A DNA stretch of 64,000 bases from Xestospongia bergquistia (taxonomy: Eukaryota > Porifera > Demospongiae > Haplosclerida > Petrosiidae), in NCBI GenBank assembly GCA_963965975.1, contig OZ014411.1, positions 22,720,249-22,784,248 of the forward strand. Direction: 5' to 3'. The notes below the pieces were generated by a model, which did not search any database, had not been told where the DNA came from, and worked only from the letters and a program-made list of their open reading frames with translations. Shown here piece after piece: positions 1 to 13,843 of the stretch; positions within the stretch are counted from its first letter, which is position 1; every line of letters begins with the position of its first letter. Both the position numbers and the translations under genes were made by a program.

Positions 1-30
1 TGTACACATAAAATGAAAAATTATCCTTAC

Positions 31-814
31 CAATGCAGGTGTGTTGATCAGCAGCAAGTTGATAACCATTTAGACAGACACATCGATAGCTACCTTGTGT
101 ATTTTCACATTGAGCTAAGCTGTGACAGCTGGCCTCTCCATTTTGACACTCATCAATATCTACATGTGTTATAAACAGGAAAGATTAAAAATAAAATTGA
201 AAATATATTGTCTAATAATTGTATATATTAGCTTATAGGAATAGTACAAACTAATTAGTGATAATAAGAATATTTTTATTGAGAAGTCCATTCAAGTCAT
301 GTTGCAAAAGTCTCATCAAGAAAACATCAAAGATAATCTTTGTGGTGTCACAAACACTAAAATATTCACAAAGCATGGATGATAGCATTACTGCAACATG
401 CTAAAAGTGTGGTCTAGGAAAATTATAAAATAGTAATAATGTATGCACTCCATCGAATTAAATAACTTCTATGTAAGAACATACTTAAATGTACTTATTG
501 TTTCATTTTTTCAGCCATTAATAAGAAATTGGAGCATTTCACTAATATATGCAGACAGCAAGTGTGTTGCAGTGTTTGCAGCTGGTATCTTTTTTGAAAT
601 AGATATCATATTATATTATGAAGAATAATACAATTTGCAATGATAATTGCTTTATTTAATGTTTGTTCATTTGTTTTGTTGATAAATTATTTGTCTGAAC
701 TACCTGCTTGTTCATGATACACAGATCATAGCTAATTAATGGCAATCAGTCATTTGTTAACTTAAGGCAGCTAAATAAAGCCATAGCAACAGTATTCCAA
801 ATTTTTCTAGTATA

Positions 815-858
<44 letters not shown>

Positions 859-1016
859 GTATATTAAAGTATCTAGGTCTGTTGAAGAGTGCTCGATATC
901 GTTTAGACAGAGTGGGTTAGACCAGCGTTATGCGATCAACGCGTGAAACTCAGAGTAACAGCAACCAAGTGAGAGCTCTGTTCTTCTGTCCTTCAATTCT
1001 GGTCTATATATATATA

Positions 1017-1074
<58 letters not shown>

Positions 1075-1613
1075 CCCAGACTGCCACTCCCCCACCGAGT
1101 GAACGGGCAGTCAGTATTTGTTCTGGGTCATAGCCTTTGAAATGATATGATCAAACAGAAGCACTGTTCACCTACAAATTATTATTGGTGACAAAATTAT
1201 GCAGGAAATATCTTGTAAGTGAACAAGTTTGCTATATCAGCCATTTCTGAGAGGTGTAACAATCATGCATTTTCCATAGGGTCATGATGATCACTGATAT
1301 CATGCTGATAACGGTAGGACCAAGAATGCACCAGGTGGCCATATAACTTAGTAACATGATAGTCTGTGCATTAGACTACATATTTATTACAAAGCAATTT
1401 GAGTCTAAAGTAAATGCAGTGAATTATTTAACTTTTGTTGCCTATTCCTTGTCAACAAACTGCCACAGAATGCTTACTCAAACTCAGAGATGGTTTGTCA
1501 GGGTCATGACTTGTAATGCATGTTAACTTTGCAATCCTTGTGACCTTGTTATAACTGATCACGTAAAGTGATATCTATTTTTGGTAAAACAGCGCGTCAT
1601 AATTCACAGCTTA

Positions 1614-1651
<38 letters not shown>

Positions 1652-2642
1652 GCGTTATGTGTTTAGGGAGAGGAGTTAGGAAATAATCCGCTGTGTTAGC
1701 GCACTCTATTATCGTGCTTCGTAGTTCTCTGCGTTTATAGCTTTATTACTAATGTCCCTTCACAGACATACATAGCTACTACGGGCGATATGCATGATTG
1801 CATAATAATCAATTGTCAAAAGGTCAATGGTGAAAATAGTAGCGTCGTGTATCAAAGAAGGGGTATTCCCAGAGTTTCTAGGCATGGTAAATAAATATCG
1901 TGTATTCTTTTATCATTGTAGATCCAATTTAAAATGAAATATGCACCTTTCAAGACAGTTATAGTACAAGTATTTTTTCAATAATAATTATAGTTTTGTT
2001 CTAATCAACAAAATACCTTCAAAAATGTACATTTATATATTCATCACTTATCCTGCTGTTGTGTTCAAAAAAACTGTTTACTGATTCTGTAGTACTAAAT
2101 TTTTGCTAACCTTCCTCACACCTATTTCCAGTCCATCCACAGCCACAAGTGCAAATATATGGTGACACACAAATTCCATGCACACATCCAGATGGAGGGC
2201 ACCGCGCTAAAATGACATAATAATTTCAACATTTTGCGTAATCGATATTATACCAATACAATAAGGATAAGTTCCAGTATAAAGTGGACAGCAAGTTGAA
2301 TCTTGATAGTAGACGGCTACTTGTGTATAAGCCATACGATATGAGCTTCTTTGTCTATACAGCGTATATGACATTCGTCTTTACGTTAAGAACTAGTATG
2401 AACAATAACAAACCTGTATGCATTGCAACGAGATAACCAAAGAAAGCCACATCCGTATGTATACCCTGAGGAATGGTAGACTGTGACAGTATGCCCATTG
2501 GTCTCATAATATACTCCACTTTGGTAACAACTATGTAAAAAGGTTAGATATAATCATGCAGTTTATACTAATCTTACCTTTGACTTTCAGAGAAAGTGAT
2601 CAGAATTGCTAAGAGTACTACTGTGATACTAAATACTTTCAT
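31..2642 (-). CDS. Secreted EGF-domain protein, 5' part (runs off the left edge)
   Basis: Four exons can be read on the minus strand: 2578-2642, 2414-2530, 2111-2206 and 31-159. The first starts at the ATG at 2640-2642 and encodes a classical signal peptide (MKVFSITVVLLAILITFSES). The second gives a Cys-rich stretch beginning CYQSGVYYE and containing GCGFLWLSRC, somewhat like an EMI-type head domain. The third is a compact EGF module (CPPSGCVHGIC..CTCGCGW). The fourth is a calcium-binding EGF module starting DIDECQNG, a single phase 1-1 exon of 129 bp. The arrangement resembles short metazoan EGF proteins that join a head domain, a plain EGF and a cbEGF, so the product is probably extracellular. 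The junction between exons 2 and 3 is off by one base in my reading (phase 2 leaving, phase 1 entering), so that boundary is not settled. The 1.95-kb intron 160-2110 carries AT and AC microsatellites and a MITE. The 3' end lies outside the window. Confidence 0.75.
821..868. repeat. (AC)n/(AT)n microsatellite
   Basis: Simple dinucleotide run, about 28 bp of AC followed by AT, in the large intron of the EGF gene. It directly precedes the dispersed repeat at 866-1004. Similar AT runs lie at 1008-1069 and 1618-1649. Confidence 0.9.
866..1004. mobile_element. Dispersed palindromic MITE-like repeat, copy 1 (one arm)
   Basis: The block from 866 to about 920 (core GTTGAAGAGTGCTCGAT) recurs at 54074-54130. 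The block 921-1003 (core GAAACTCAGAGTAACAGCAA) matches the right arm of the palindrome at 54223-54305. The left arm present in the second copy is nearly absent here. (AT)n tracts flank the element on both sides, as expected for an insertion into TA-rich target. No coding capacity is seen. Confidence 0.7.
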
Positions 2643-2895
2643 TGTGAAAGCAAATTACCAAATTTTAATCTACTGCATGAAGATGGAAAAACATGATTTA
2701 TATATAATCTTGATTGTATGGATTCTGATGGCACTTGTGGCTTCAACATATATATGCCTCAAACAATGAATAATGGCAGATAGCATCATTCATTTAAAAG
2801 TTTAAAAAAACATGTTGTTTTGTACATAATATCACTAGTAAAATACATATGTTACTTTAACTAACTAATTAGTAGCTTATATTAATGAACACTGT

Positions 2896-3032
2896 ATATG
2901 GAATCTAGAACTCATGTGAATTACTCACTGTTTGGCACATTGCATTATTACATAACGTTTGCTAGTTCGTAATAGTACAACATGTCAATAATTTTTACAG
3001 TGAGTAATTCACATGAGTTCTAGATTCCATAT
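2896..3032. mobile_element. 137-bp MITE with 36-bp perfect terminal inverted repeats
   Basis: Bases 2896-2931 are the exact reverse complement of 2997-3032. The arms begin ATATGGAATCTAGAACTCAT, and only 65 bp lie between them. There is no ORF. It is the least decayed of three related copies between 2.9 and 4.4 kb. It must be a recent or selectively maintained palindrome, because both arms match completely. Confidence 0.85.
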
Positions 3033-4004
3033 TAGTAATCCACTAATGTAAGCTACAAATTAGTTTTTAAATTAACTGATCATTTTGCAGTATATGCACA
3101 CTGTAAAATTAATATCTTATTTTAAGTTCACATTGCTAGAGTTCATTCATGTGAATTGATCACTATAATATAATTTGTTGCTTTGTAATAATACAAGTAA
3201 ATAAAAACATTTTCTAAAAATGCAATAAATGCAGTGATGGGTAATATCAGTCCAATACAAAGAATACAAACAAGATAGTATGGATGGCAATAGTATCAGC
3301 CCTATATAATAGCACATACACAGAATGCATTAATCTATGCCTGATATCGATATTATTTAGATAATTGGCAAATAATGTTAATTGTTTGTTCCAACTGCAT
3401 TATTATATAGGGATTATGAAATTGTTATCACTACTACCTTGTTTGAATTCTTTATTTAGACTGGTATTACCCATCCTTTCATTTATTTCATTTAGAAAAT
3501 GTTTGCGTTTTACTTGTGTGTGTAGTTGTTTTTTTAATTCAAGTGTTTTGATAGTCACTAGCAAAACCTGTAACATCTTAGAAGTCAATGGGGTTCTATG
3601 TTTAACCAGCTTACCAAAAAACGTTCTTAAATATTGTGATGAAGGCAGTGTCGTTAATAATAAATAAAGTGATAACAAGAAAGTAGTTGAAAATTTGGAA
3701 TTATTCCTTAATGAGTTCTGAACACGAATTGTAGCTAGACTTACAGTCATCGTCTTATCAATCATACAATGGTTATCCAGGGTTTTCTTTTAAGCTAAAC
3801 ATAGTGCATGAAATAATATATACTTACACTTCAGTATATCTATAATATTTTTCGTTCGTATACACTTTTTTCCCGTTACAATTATTTATTAATATAAAAT
3901 ATTTTAATAAGCTAGAGTAGCTCTTGATAATAAACTGTAGTCGGAGAGAGTCCACGTGCTTGTAAACTACAGGCATATATAATAATTTGAAAAATGGTAC
4001 AAAT

Positions 4005-4113
4005 GGTATCCAGAGTTCATGTGAATTACTCATTGTAAATTTGTTACTTCATTATAGAACATCATGCCAACAGATTGTACAATGTGTAATTCACATGACA
4101 TTTAGATCCATAT
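4005..4113. mobile_element. Second, diverged copy of the 2896-3032 MITE
   Basis: The arms at about 4005-4037 and 4079-4113 share the core CATGTGAATTACTCA (and its complement) with the copy at 2896-3032. They carry several mismatches to each other. The flank after the right arm (about 4120-4215, core AAATTAACTGATTATT) also matches the flank of copy 1 at about 3044-3123. The repeated unit is therefore larger than the palindrome itself. Confidence 0.65.
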
Positions 4114-4249
4114 ATTGTAATCCACTGATGAAAGCTACAAATTGGTTGTAAAATTAACTGATTATTTTTTGCAATACAGTACATTTATACTGTAAAATCT
4201 AATATGTTATTTAACAACTAATTCATACCTCACATGGATGGATTGTTAC

Positions 4250-4354
4250 AGAATCTACAATTTATGTGAATTACTTGCTATAAAGTTTGTTGCTTGGTAA
4301 TAGTTACCATACCAACAAATTATTTCGTGAGTAATTTACATGAAATGTAGATTA
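4250..4354. mobile_element. Third, diverged copy of the same MITE
   Basis: The arms at about 4250-4281 and 4325-4354 contain ATGTGAATTACTTG and its near complement. The internal part (TTTGTTGCTTGGTAATAGT) resembles the interior of the other two copies. No coding content. Confidence 0.55.
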
Positions 4355-4439
4355 CAATTAATTCATGTAAAAAATAGTTATGAATGATTTTAAATTGCCA
4401 ATTATAAGTAGTATTTTAGGTGTTAGGGCAACTACTCTG

Positions 4440-5420
4440 GGCTGAGCATGTATATTGCAATGTGTACATATCTGTTAAGTTACAACCACATTATAACAGG
4501 TGTAATTAAGTTCTCTCTTTAATTAAGTAAGATGAAGCAATTAGCCTGCAACCATTTCTGGTTATCAGGGATAGATAAAGAAATGGAATCTTTTAGTCAA
4601 TCGTATACTTGTCTCAAAAATATGCCTTCACCTTCGCCATTACATCTGCAGTACTAGTCATGGCCACAGAAGCTTGGCACATATTTCCTATATTTGGAAA
4701 ACCTATTACGTAGTTATTGATTATGAACTCTCTAAATTGTTGAGATATAGGAAATATCACAGATATCTATTTGTTAGACTATCAAGATTATACTCCGCGT
4801 CTTTTCAATACTTGATTTGCTAAAACAAATAGTATCTGATAAATGGACCTCAGTTCATTTCTAACGAGTTCTCTACTTTCTGTATAAAGAATGTCATTAA
4901 GCATATACGATCAAATCCTTACCATCCTTTGACAAATGGAGCTATTGAAAGATTCCTTCAAACATGTAAAAGAACCTTAAAACCAGGACGAAAGGAAGGA
5001 AAGGTACACAACAAGTTATCTCAAACTTTTTACTAAAATATCGATGAACTCCTCATAGGGTTACAAGAGTATCTCCATGTTCATTGATGTTCAAAAGAGA
5101 ACTTATAGAATAATATTTTCTCTACTAAGACCATCTCACGACCAATTAGTTGCTAGTAGTTAAGCTGACTGCAAAGTTTATCATGACAAGTATAGTAAGT
5201 GAAGAGACACAGGGCAGCAACATGTAATGGTCACATATTATACTATCATACCAAAGATGAGAAAAGGGTTTCTTGTGTTGTTATGAGTGAAAAGAGAGAC
5301 TTAGCTTATTTAGTTGAATTGTCTGATGGTTTTAAGAGATTTATTGACCAAATGACTATAGTCAAAAGGTTGATGATTTACACGAGCAGTCTATTGATCT
5401 CTTTTTATTCATAACAACAA
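4440..5420 (+). mobile_element. Gypsy-like LTR retrotransposon fossil (integrase part)
   Basis: The plus strand keeps recognisable pieces of a pol integrase: first a zinc-binding-like segment (about 4530-4650), then a core segment with the family's TNGAIERFLQ-type motif near 4930-4960. It is a broken fragment with several breaks, no identified gag and no confirmed LTR pair. The AT-rich stretch to about 5880, with an AATAAA signal near 5850, could be remains of its 3' end; I could not confirm this. It looks old. Confidence 0.6.
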
Positions 5421-7115
5421 AAGCAACCCATTTCTCATCTTTGGTTTAATTTGTCCTGTGTCAATTTGATCCTTATCACTTCCCTACTTATGACTCTTAG
5501 GATAATACCCTTAGATATAGGGATAGTTCAAACAAATTTACTTTTTTATTTCTGATTATATTTAGAGTAGACTAGAGTCTAGACACATCATCAAATATAA
5601 TTTCCAATTATAATATGTCTTGATATAATTGTACATCTGATAACTCTTGGATGTTTGTCTCCTTATATATTATCTGTGGTGTAGCCACAGCCTTCTATAG
5701 CCTTTTGCTTTTTGTTTTGATTAAGTGGGGAAGAGTGTGTTTATGAATGAATGTATAATGTAGTAATTATTGTGAGCTGATATATTAGATATGAGCTTGC
5801 TCAGTGGTAGATTTGGCACATAGTTCTTTTTGGTCTTGTATGATTTGATAAAATAAACATTTGTTCAATTATCTGTTATTATCACTATGTCTGATCATGC
5901 AAATATTACCATAGACATCCATTGTAAACTTGCTATGAAGGTTAGTGTTCATGATCTTTTTGTTATGTAGAATCTTTGATTCAGAGACTCATGTAGAGTT
6001 CTTAAAGATCAAGTGAAGTATTGAGACATGCACATATATAATAGCTATTTATTGATACAAGAGATATTGAAAGTCAGTGTCAATCAGAATATTAAAAAAG
6101 CTGTCCTAAAAATTATGCTATAGAGCCAAAGTGGTTAGCAAACCAAATTGATTGCCAACTTTTAGAACCACTCTATAGTTGCCAAGCATTTTCAATAGTT
6201 TTTGAATGATTGGGATCACTCCATCAATAGATATCTACATAAACCTCAGTAAATGAGTGGCTACATTTGTAAGACTCACATTTACAGTTCTATGACATAT
6301 TCCCAAAGCACAATAGAGTTATGTTTGCAAGGATAGAAAGTGAAGAAAGAGATAATCTAAGAGATAGGTATGTAAATAATTGAAAAGACTGATCAGATAA
6401 TAGTCCATGCACTTCTTTTGATAGTTATCAGCCTTTCAGAAAATCTATCCATAATATCAAAAGCATGCATCTCATTGCTCAAAACTACCATTGTTTTTAT
6501 CACCATTACAAGAAGTACTCATCTGACTATTGGAATATCCATCTAAGCAATAAAAGTCAATTTAAAAGTTGACTGATGTAAGAAGTGGCTATATAGAGTC
6601 CCGGGCAAAATAGCCATACTTCAATCTAAAATAAAAATATTGGAATTAAATTTACACACACCACATATATATAGATAGACAGACCTCATTAACTTATATA
6701 TAAGATGTTCCTAACATTTGACAATATATACTAAGATAACACGTTCAAACAATTGCAAACAACATCATGGTACCACTTCTCAGCAGTATCTGTGATTGTA
6801 CAAATACTGTACATATGCACTCTAAAAGAATTGCATGGTTATTTCTGTATACTATTGCGGCATTTGACTTAAGTTCTAAGGATTCTCTATAATATTAATA
6901 GACATCTATCTCCTCATTCAGAGTTAGAAATTTAAATTTAAATTTAGTTTCCTTGTCATTACAAAAGGAAATCTGAAAATGTCTGTCTAAACAATAAAAG
7001 TCAATTTTAGTTTTCCATCCTAGTATGGATTTACAAATAATTGTGAAAATAATAAAAATGTAATCACTCTATTTTTAAAAAATATGTTAACTTGTAATTA
7101 ATAGGTCATGTCCTT
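5421..7115. other. Intergenic stretch without a recognised gene
   Basis: AT-rich sequence between the retroelement fossil and the 3' end of the aldo-keto reductase. I see no conserved reading frame, splice-linked exons or clear inverted repeats. The part up to about 5880 may belong to the fossil upstream. Confidence 0.5.
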
Positions 7116-10100
7116 TCAGGCAGTTGTGCCAGGTAGTACATAGGCTGAATCAGAAGTTACATCCCAAGCACTTTCCACAGAATCAATTCGAGGAAGGAAC
7201 AACCAATCATAGGTATTTCGTCGAAGGTTTCTATCAAGTCGTTTAATACGTTCTATTTCTTCAGGTTCAAGTTGAATCTTAGTAGCATCAAAATTTTCCT
7301 TAATATGATCCTCTTCAGTTGACTTTGGTATAGTGACATCTCCCAAATGAAGTAAAAAGGCAATACATATCTGAAAGAAATAAAAAATGACTAGAGAAGT
7401 ATGCTAGAGTGCATAAGACTACAAAGATAGAAATGTACATGTAGTACAAAAATAAAGTATTATAGCCTTTCTTCATGCTTGACCTTTGAGTTTTCTTACT
7501 GCTAATATTATGAATAATTAAAGTAACACCTTTGCACTTAACCATGAAATTAAAATACAATGTAGGAAGGGTATGATATTGGCAACCTGAATTTATTTTT
7601 GTTTAATAATATTTTAATTACATACATTATATATTACCTGAGCAGTGGAAACGTTGTGTTCAGTGGCAATTTCCTTAATGGTAGCATCTTGTAACAAGTT
7701 TGGTTCATCTTTTAACTTTTCAGGACGGCCAGGAGATCCAAGTGGAGAATATGCAACAAATGTAATACCTAAAACATAACAATAAACAGTTGCAAGGATA
7801 GAACATATAACTTTTAACATAATTACTTTGAGAGAATCATTAAATATATATCTACTAACAACTTCATAGCACATGCACACAACATTCTTTGTAGAACCTC
7901 ATACACTTCATTTTATATAAAACATAGTCTAAGTTAACCATTTCAATTTCTGGTACTTAAGTTCTCCATATTATTATCTTTGTCTTCTCTTTCCACTCAT
8001 GAAACCTTTTAATCCATCTTCAAGTTGATTTTTGTATATTTTTTATTTATTTAAATTGATCAGTTGTTTTTGATTAGAATGCATTGAGGGTGTGGGATAG
8101 CACTCCTGTTGTTAAGCTTGAAGAATTCCTTCCAGAAATTGTCAGAAGAAAGCTTGTCCAGCATGGTTATTTACTTATCACAAATCTAGTAACAATTCTT
8201 AAACACTACATCTAGACACTCATATACATGTGTTGCAGTAGTAATAGTCAATCATTTAAATTTTTGTGTGATTACACTTGTTTTATTGCTATAGCAATAA
8301 AACAACCTTATTATTCTATAACTGTTTTAGAAGATACTGACTTATCAATGACATGCTACAAAGATTATATAATTACCAGTAGTATCTGTAGAAGACTAAT
8401 AGCTACAGAATGCAAGAAATATGGGTAGAGAAGCAAGCTATACTATAGTGAGAAGCTTTGAGCATGATCAGCCACACCTATTGTTATAGCAGTCACAATT
8501 AGGGAGAATGAAATGTATTGGTTGCTACGTACATCAATGAATTAAGGATGTGACTTAATTTCATTCATTACATTCAATTGTCACATACGACAATAGAATA
8601 AAACAAATTTTGTGGATATACGCATGTATATGTATATGTGTATATACACACACAAACATACACACACACACAAACACACACACATATACACACACACACA
8701 TATATATGATTAACATGTGGTTCATAACAGCTATAGGACTGCCTGGCTCACATAACATGCCGGGTGGTAAAAGCGTAACAGCAATCTGATTGGTCAATAA
8801 TAGTGAAATTTAAGATTTATTGTATAACTAGTATAATGAATATAGCATATTAGTATTAATAAACATAATGTCTCTTACTTTTAGACTTGCAGTAGTCTCG
8901 TAATTTGTACTGAAGTAAATGAGGATTACTTTCAACTACAAGATTAATAAAATATATGTTTTAGGTTATTGTATTATAATGAAGATGTTTTAAATGTGTA
9001 AATTTTTCACAGGAATTGTCATATATGAAATAAATTAGTTATTGATAGGTATGTGTAATACTAGTTAGTGCTTTGTAGTGTCATAATTAATTAGTACTAA
9101 TTAATATTAGTACTAATGGTATAATACTATTTCTTGTCATTTATTAATCACATTTTCTTAAATGCTATACGCTGTGTTTCAAAGTAGCAGAATTGATGAA
9201 TTTAGGTTATTATAAACATTCTAAATGTTATTTCATTTTGAGCTATCCAAATTATTATCATTTAAAGAAAACTATAGCACAAATTATTATTTAATGTTCT
9301 ATTCCTCTTACAAACTAAAAACTTGATTTTTATTACCTTGATTAACAGCAGGTATTATCTGTGCAGTTTTCAGAAGTGCTTCCAGTTTAGTAATTGTGAA
9401 GTTAGACACTCCAATAGCTTTAACAAGTCCTTTTGAAAGAACATCCTCCATTGCCTATATATAATAGAATGTAATTATTATAAAACTAAATCAATTACAA
9501 GTAATCATACATATGGTCATAGTATACTTGTAAGTAATGAGGAAATTACTTTACAACTAACATGATAAAGTCGTTTTTAAGTACAAATCATAATGATAAT
9601 AGTCATTGCTTTTGACTTGATCAACTTACCTTAACTACATATTTAATGTACAATCATGTATTTGCTCATTGACACAATATATATTAAATAATTATCTCAA
9701 TAATTTTATGGTACACAGTAGGTAATTGGTTTGGAGAATTAAAATAAAATAAAACAAGACCATAAATAAACAAGTAAAAATCACTCTATATTTGATACCA
9801 ATCTCACAGTATAATGTTAGAATTTTTGGGAAAGAAAGAGCTTCTGTAGCTACCTAGTTAGCCTAGAAGTATGGATGATCCATCGTTTATACTCAGGTTA
9901 ATAAAATTCATAAGCTGCCATATACATCAGTAGTTAAGTTATAAAGTCTGAGTGTAGTCCTTACTTTTACTTGTTGTATACAACAACATAATAAAATGAT
10001 GAAAACAAATATACCAATATAAATATGAAAACAAACATACCAATATAAATGTCATAAATATTAGTCATGTGCCTGACATGCTTCTGTTCCAGATAAAACA

Positions 10101-13100
10101 AAATGTTACCTGTCAATATATACAATAGCTACATTTATTATAAACTGTCTGTAAGCTACCACTTACTACCACTGTAAGCTTAAATTCGATCTCTAATTAA
10201 GAAAAGTATTAGCATTGTCCTCTTTGTCAGAGAAAAATAAGATAGTATATTGTTGTCCAAGACTGTCAAAATTAAATTCAACCAATAACCTTTTTTAAAA
10301 TTTAACTTTTATGTGTGGTTTATCAAACTAAATGAATAATTGTTATATAATCATTGTGCGTACAAGTAAACTGATAGGATTTACCTTCCATGTGTTGGCT
10401 ATATTTTCCTCATCATATCCAAGTACACTGTCAGGTGTGGGAAACACTTCACCTCTTTTAACACCAAATGGAGTATGAATCTATAGAAATGAAAGTACAG
10501 AAATTAAACATATAAAATCATGGGATTAAAATTTAATGTTATTTACAAAACACTATTGATCAATATTAAATTAATTTAAACATGTATATGTGTCAGATAT
10601 GTGTTTATTTTACTTTATCTTATAACAGGAAGTTATGGTTTATTAAATAGATTATAATTAACCGTTAGAGTGCTTAGCTAATAGATGTGTAGGCAGCCAA
10701 GTGTGTTGTCTTTATCTAATATTATGTAGTTTAGTTGCCTTTACACAATAACACACTTCAATACATGTATATTAAATGAATTGTTTAAAGTGGACACACA
10801 CACACACACATACTCTTTATACTAACCAACCATATTAAGTATAATTACAACATTAAGTATATTCATTACTACAAATTTATATAGATTAAAAGGTGAAGTT
10901 TCCTGTACAACAAAACTGGTAATCCTATGTAGTCAACTCATACAAACATAATCAATAAATCATTTAGACCCTAACTCAGGTCCTTAACTTGTGTATTTAT
11001 TAGTATGGGTTGATAGGGTTACCTTGCCTGGATGCTACTTATTAGTATGGGTTGATAGGGTTACCTTGCCTGGATGCTACTTATTAGTATGGGTTGATAG
11101 GGTTACCTTGCCTGGATGCTACTTATTAGTATGGGTTGATAGGGTTACCTTGCCTGCATGCTACTTATTAGTATGGGTTGATAGGGTTACCTTGCCTGCA
11201 TGCTACATGTACCCAGGGCAGTGTTGCCCTAGTTGATACTTGTGAGGCTTGGCACCACTTGCTTCAACATAAACGTCAACAAATACAATTTGTATTGTAA
11301 GTCTATTGCAGGGTCATGTGGTTATGGTCAGCAGGTCAAGAATAAGAATATCAAGAATAGATTCATCTCTTACCATCAGCCAGTCTATCTCCAGATGGCT
11401 AGCTACCTTATACTAACATACACACATATGTATAACAATACCATTGAGTACAAACACTGTAAAATAAGCATATTCATTAACCACAAATTACTACAAGTAC
11501 ACACACTAATTGATGTCATATTCTAAAAAGGAACAAACTATTTGTGTGTTGTACTGGGTAGTAAGAAACAAGTCTAGTTAAAATCACGTACCAAGAACAA
11601 GTCCACATAGTCTAGTTTAAGTCTCTGTAGACTATCTCTACAAGCACTCTCCACATCACTAGGACTATGATAACAACTCCTATATAGAAAACAAAGGAAG
11701 ATGATTTAATAAATGAGGTAATTTTTAAGACACAAACAGATAAAGTCACATTCAAGAGACAGACATTACAAGGGAAGCCACTTAGTTAGTTCTATAAACA
11801 GATGACAATACATTTGGATTGTGCCAGACATGAAATCACTTCAAGACAATCTTCTATAAAACTACAGCTGTTAAAACATAGTACATGTGTCTGAATGATT
11901 TAACTATGATTATGAAATCATAATGACCAACACAATTTGCTTACAGATATGATCATTATAAACAAAATAGTAAGGATACATGTACAATATCATCAATGAC
12001 AATGTGATTTACAATATATATGAACTGACATAAGTACATGTACATTAAGAAGTTGCTCAAGATATTATTTGAAATGTTATAGATATCACTTAATCAATTA
12101 ACTTTACTTATTTACATGACATCTCTTTGAAACTTTACGTGTAATTTAACAAAATATTAATAAATTTTAGGCCTGGATAAAACTAGTTGAAATATTACAT
12201 TTCCAGTATGAGAAAGTCCTTATACCATATAAGGTAACTATAGTTGCAGATAGTACTGCTGTACTTACCATAACTTTGTAGTGATGAACATGTCTTCTCT
12301 TTTGACCACACCTTCTTTAAACAACTTCTCTAAAGCCTCTCCAATTTCTTCTTCATTTTGATAAATAAAAGCTGTATCAATGTGTCGATAACCTATCTTT
12401 ACTGCTACTTCCACTGCTGGAGCAGCTATTCCTGGTATTGGATCTTCTTGCCAAGTACTACATAAAAAAACACCAAATAACAAATTTAACAATCAGGCAA
12501 CACAAATAGTACATATTAACATTCACATTATTTTGGAAATACTCTCAAACTATAACAATTTATTTGATACTAAATCAGAAAATAGTATAATCAGGAATAC
12601 ACACACACACACACATTTGAAATTTACACTAGCTAGAAAACGATTGAAGGCATCAATTAGAAATTACAGTAATTACATACCACATAGTTAACTAATAGGA
12701 CACAAAGTTTACATAGCATGTTAATATAGTATTATTTTAACTATCCTAATATTAAGTGACTATCATATACTAGTAGTAATACAAAGTGTCTCTTGGGAAA
12801 ATCTATAATAATTATATAATACTAAATTACAAACTAAACATTTTAGAAACACAAAAAAACAGTCTGCATATTATATAATTGACTTCAATTAATCTATAAT
12901 AATAAATAACTAATCAAATTCCTTCATTAAAGTTTATAATCCCTTTAAAACCTGTTAAGAAGTTTATAAATTCCCACTTACAAACCTGTAAATGAGGAAA
13001 TAGTTTTATAATTACTATTATAGTGAATAATGTGATGAGTTGTTGTTATAATAGATCATTTGATTATATTAATACAATCAGAGGATTCTGAAATGTTAAT

Positions 13101-13644
13101 GAAGTGCTTTGTGAAAATGTGACAGGTCTTTAAGTGCTTTGATTAATAGGGGAGTGGTTTTATATTGGTCTGGTCACATAATTTTAAAGCTTTGAGAAAA
13201 TTAAATTTATTCTTAATTTGTAGGAGTTGTCTCACTACATTGCTCCATTATGTCTCCCAAATAAGCACTTTTATAATATAAGTGTCACAAGTGTACATAA
13301 ATTGCTATACAAACCTCATGCCTTCAGCCCTCAGTTCATAAATGCCTCCACCTTATAACCAATACATAAATAATGCAGGGTACAGTTGTACCCAGTGAAT
13401 AAGTGTGACATTAGGATGTCATCACACAAATACTAAAAACAATACTGGTGGTACTAGCAAAATCACAGCAAATATCAACTATTAGTCAATAAATGTATGC
13501 AACAAGGAACTTTTAGATTATAACTCACCCTAGTCCAAGTGTGGGCATTCGTACACCATTGTTAAGGACTACCTATAATAGAAAGGATAGAATAATTTCT
13601 AGTATAACACCTGTGTGTACTTCCTATCTCACCGTATTTGCCAT
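7116..13644 (-). CDS. Aldo-keto reductase (AKR1/aldose-reductase type), complete, 9 exons
   Basis: Exons: 13633-13644, 13529-13572, 12269-12457, 11592-11679, 10385-10480, 9337-9454, 8879-8935, 7638-7768, 7116-7370. All splice phases agree and the total is 990 bp, giving 329 residues and a stop. Exon 1 holds only the four codons MANT. The protein is a typical NADPH-dependent (alpha/beta)8-barrel reductase of aldehydes and ketones, expected in the cytosol. The catalytic tetrad is intact: Asp46 in GYRHIDTA, Tyr51 in FIYQNE, Lys80 in ITTKLW, His113 in LIHTP (usually LIHWP, so Trp to Thr beside the histidine). GVSNF, AYSPLGS and IPKS cofactor-binding motifs follow in order. Length and motif spacing match animal AKR1 enzymes, so it is probably functional; the substrate cannot be told. 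The introns hold an AC-rich tract (8640-8706) and a 42-bp minisatellite. Its 5' end is copied four more times inside the GT92 array. Confidence 0.93.
8628..8706. repeat. AC/AT-rich microsatellite in an AKR intron
   Basis: Imperfect alternating purine-pyrimidine tract (ACACAC, ATATAC, ATATAT) of about 80 bp. Shorter (AC)9 runs lie at 10794-10811 and 12599-12616 in other introns of the same gene. Confidence 0.85.
10999..11206. repeat. Minisatellite, about five 42-bp units
   Basis: Unit core TAGTATGGGTTGATAGGG followed by TTACCTTGCCTGGATGCTAC. The first three units carry GGATGC and the last two GCATGC, so the units are almost identical. It lies in the AKR intron between the 11592 and 10385 exons. 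Because 42 is a multiple of three it gives an apparent open frame on the plus strand, which I do not regard as a gene. Confidence 0.95.
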
Positions 13645-13843
13645 AGTTGAGGATAAAGATGATGATAAGGCAACTAGATAATCAGCCACACCCTACGTCA
13701 TAACAGTTATTGATAATAGTAATATAATAAGAAGTTAATTGATTGATTATTAATAACAGTACATTATCTGGTATTGTGTTAGTAATGTCTCGATATAAAA
13801 AACAGTGACAATAAAGTAACTAAAATAATAATAATAAAATCTT

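Noticed and set aside
10991-11236. Open frame of five near-identical repeats on the plus strand
   Set aside because: It is the 42-bp minisatellite in an AKR intron; the unit length is a multiple of three, so the frame stays open by arithmetic.
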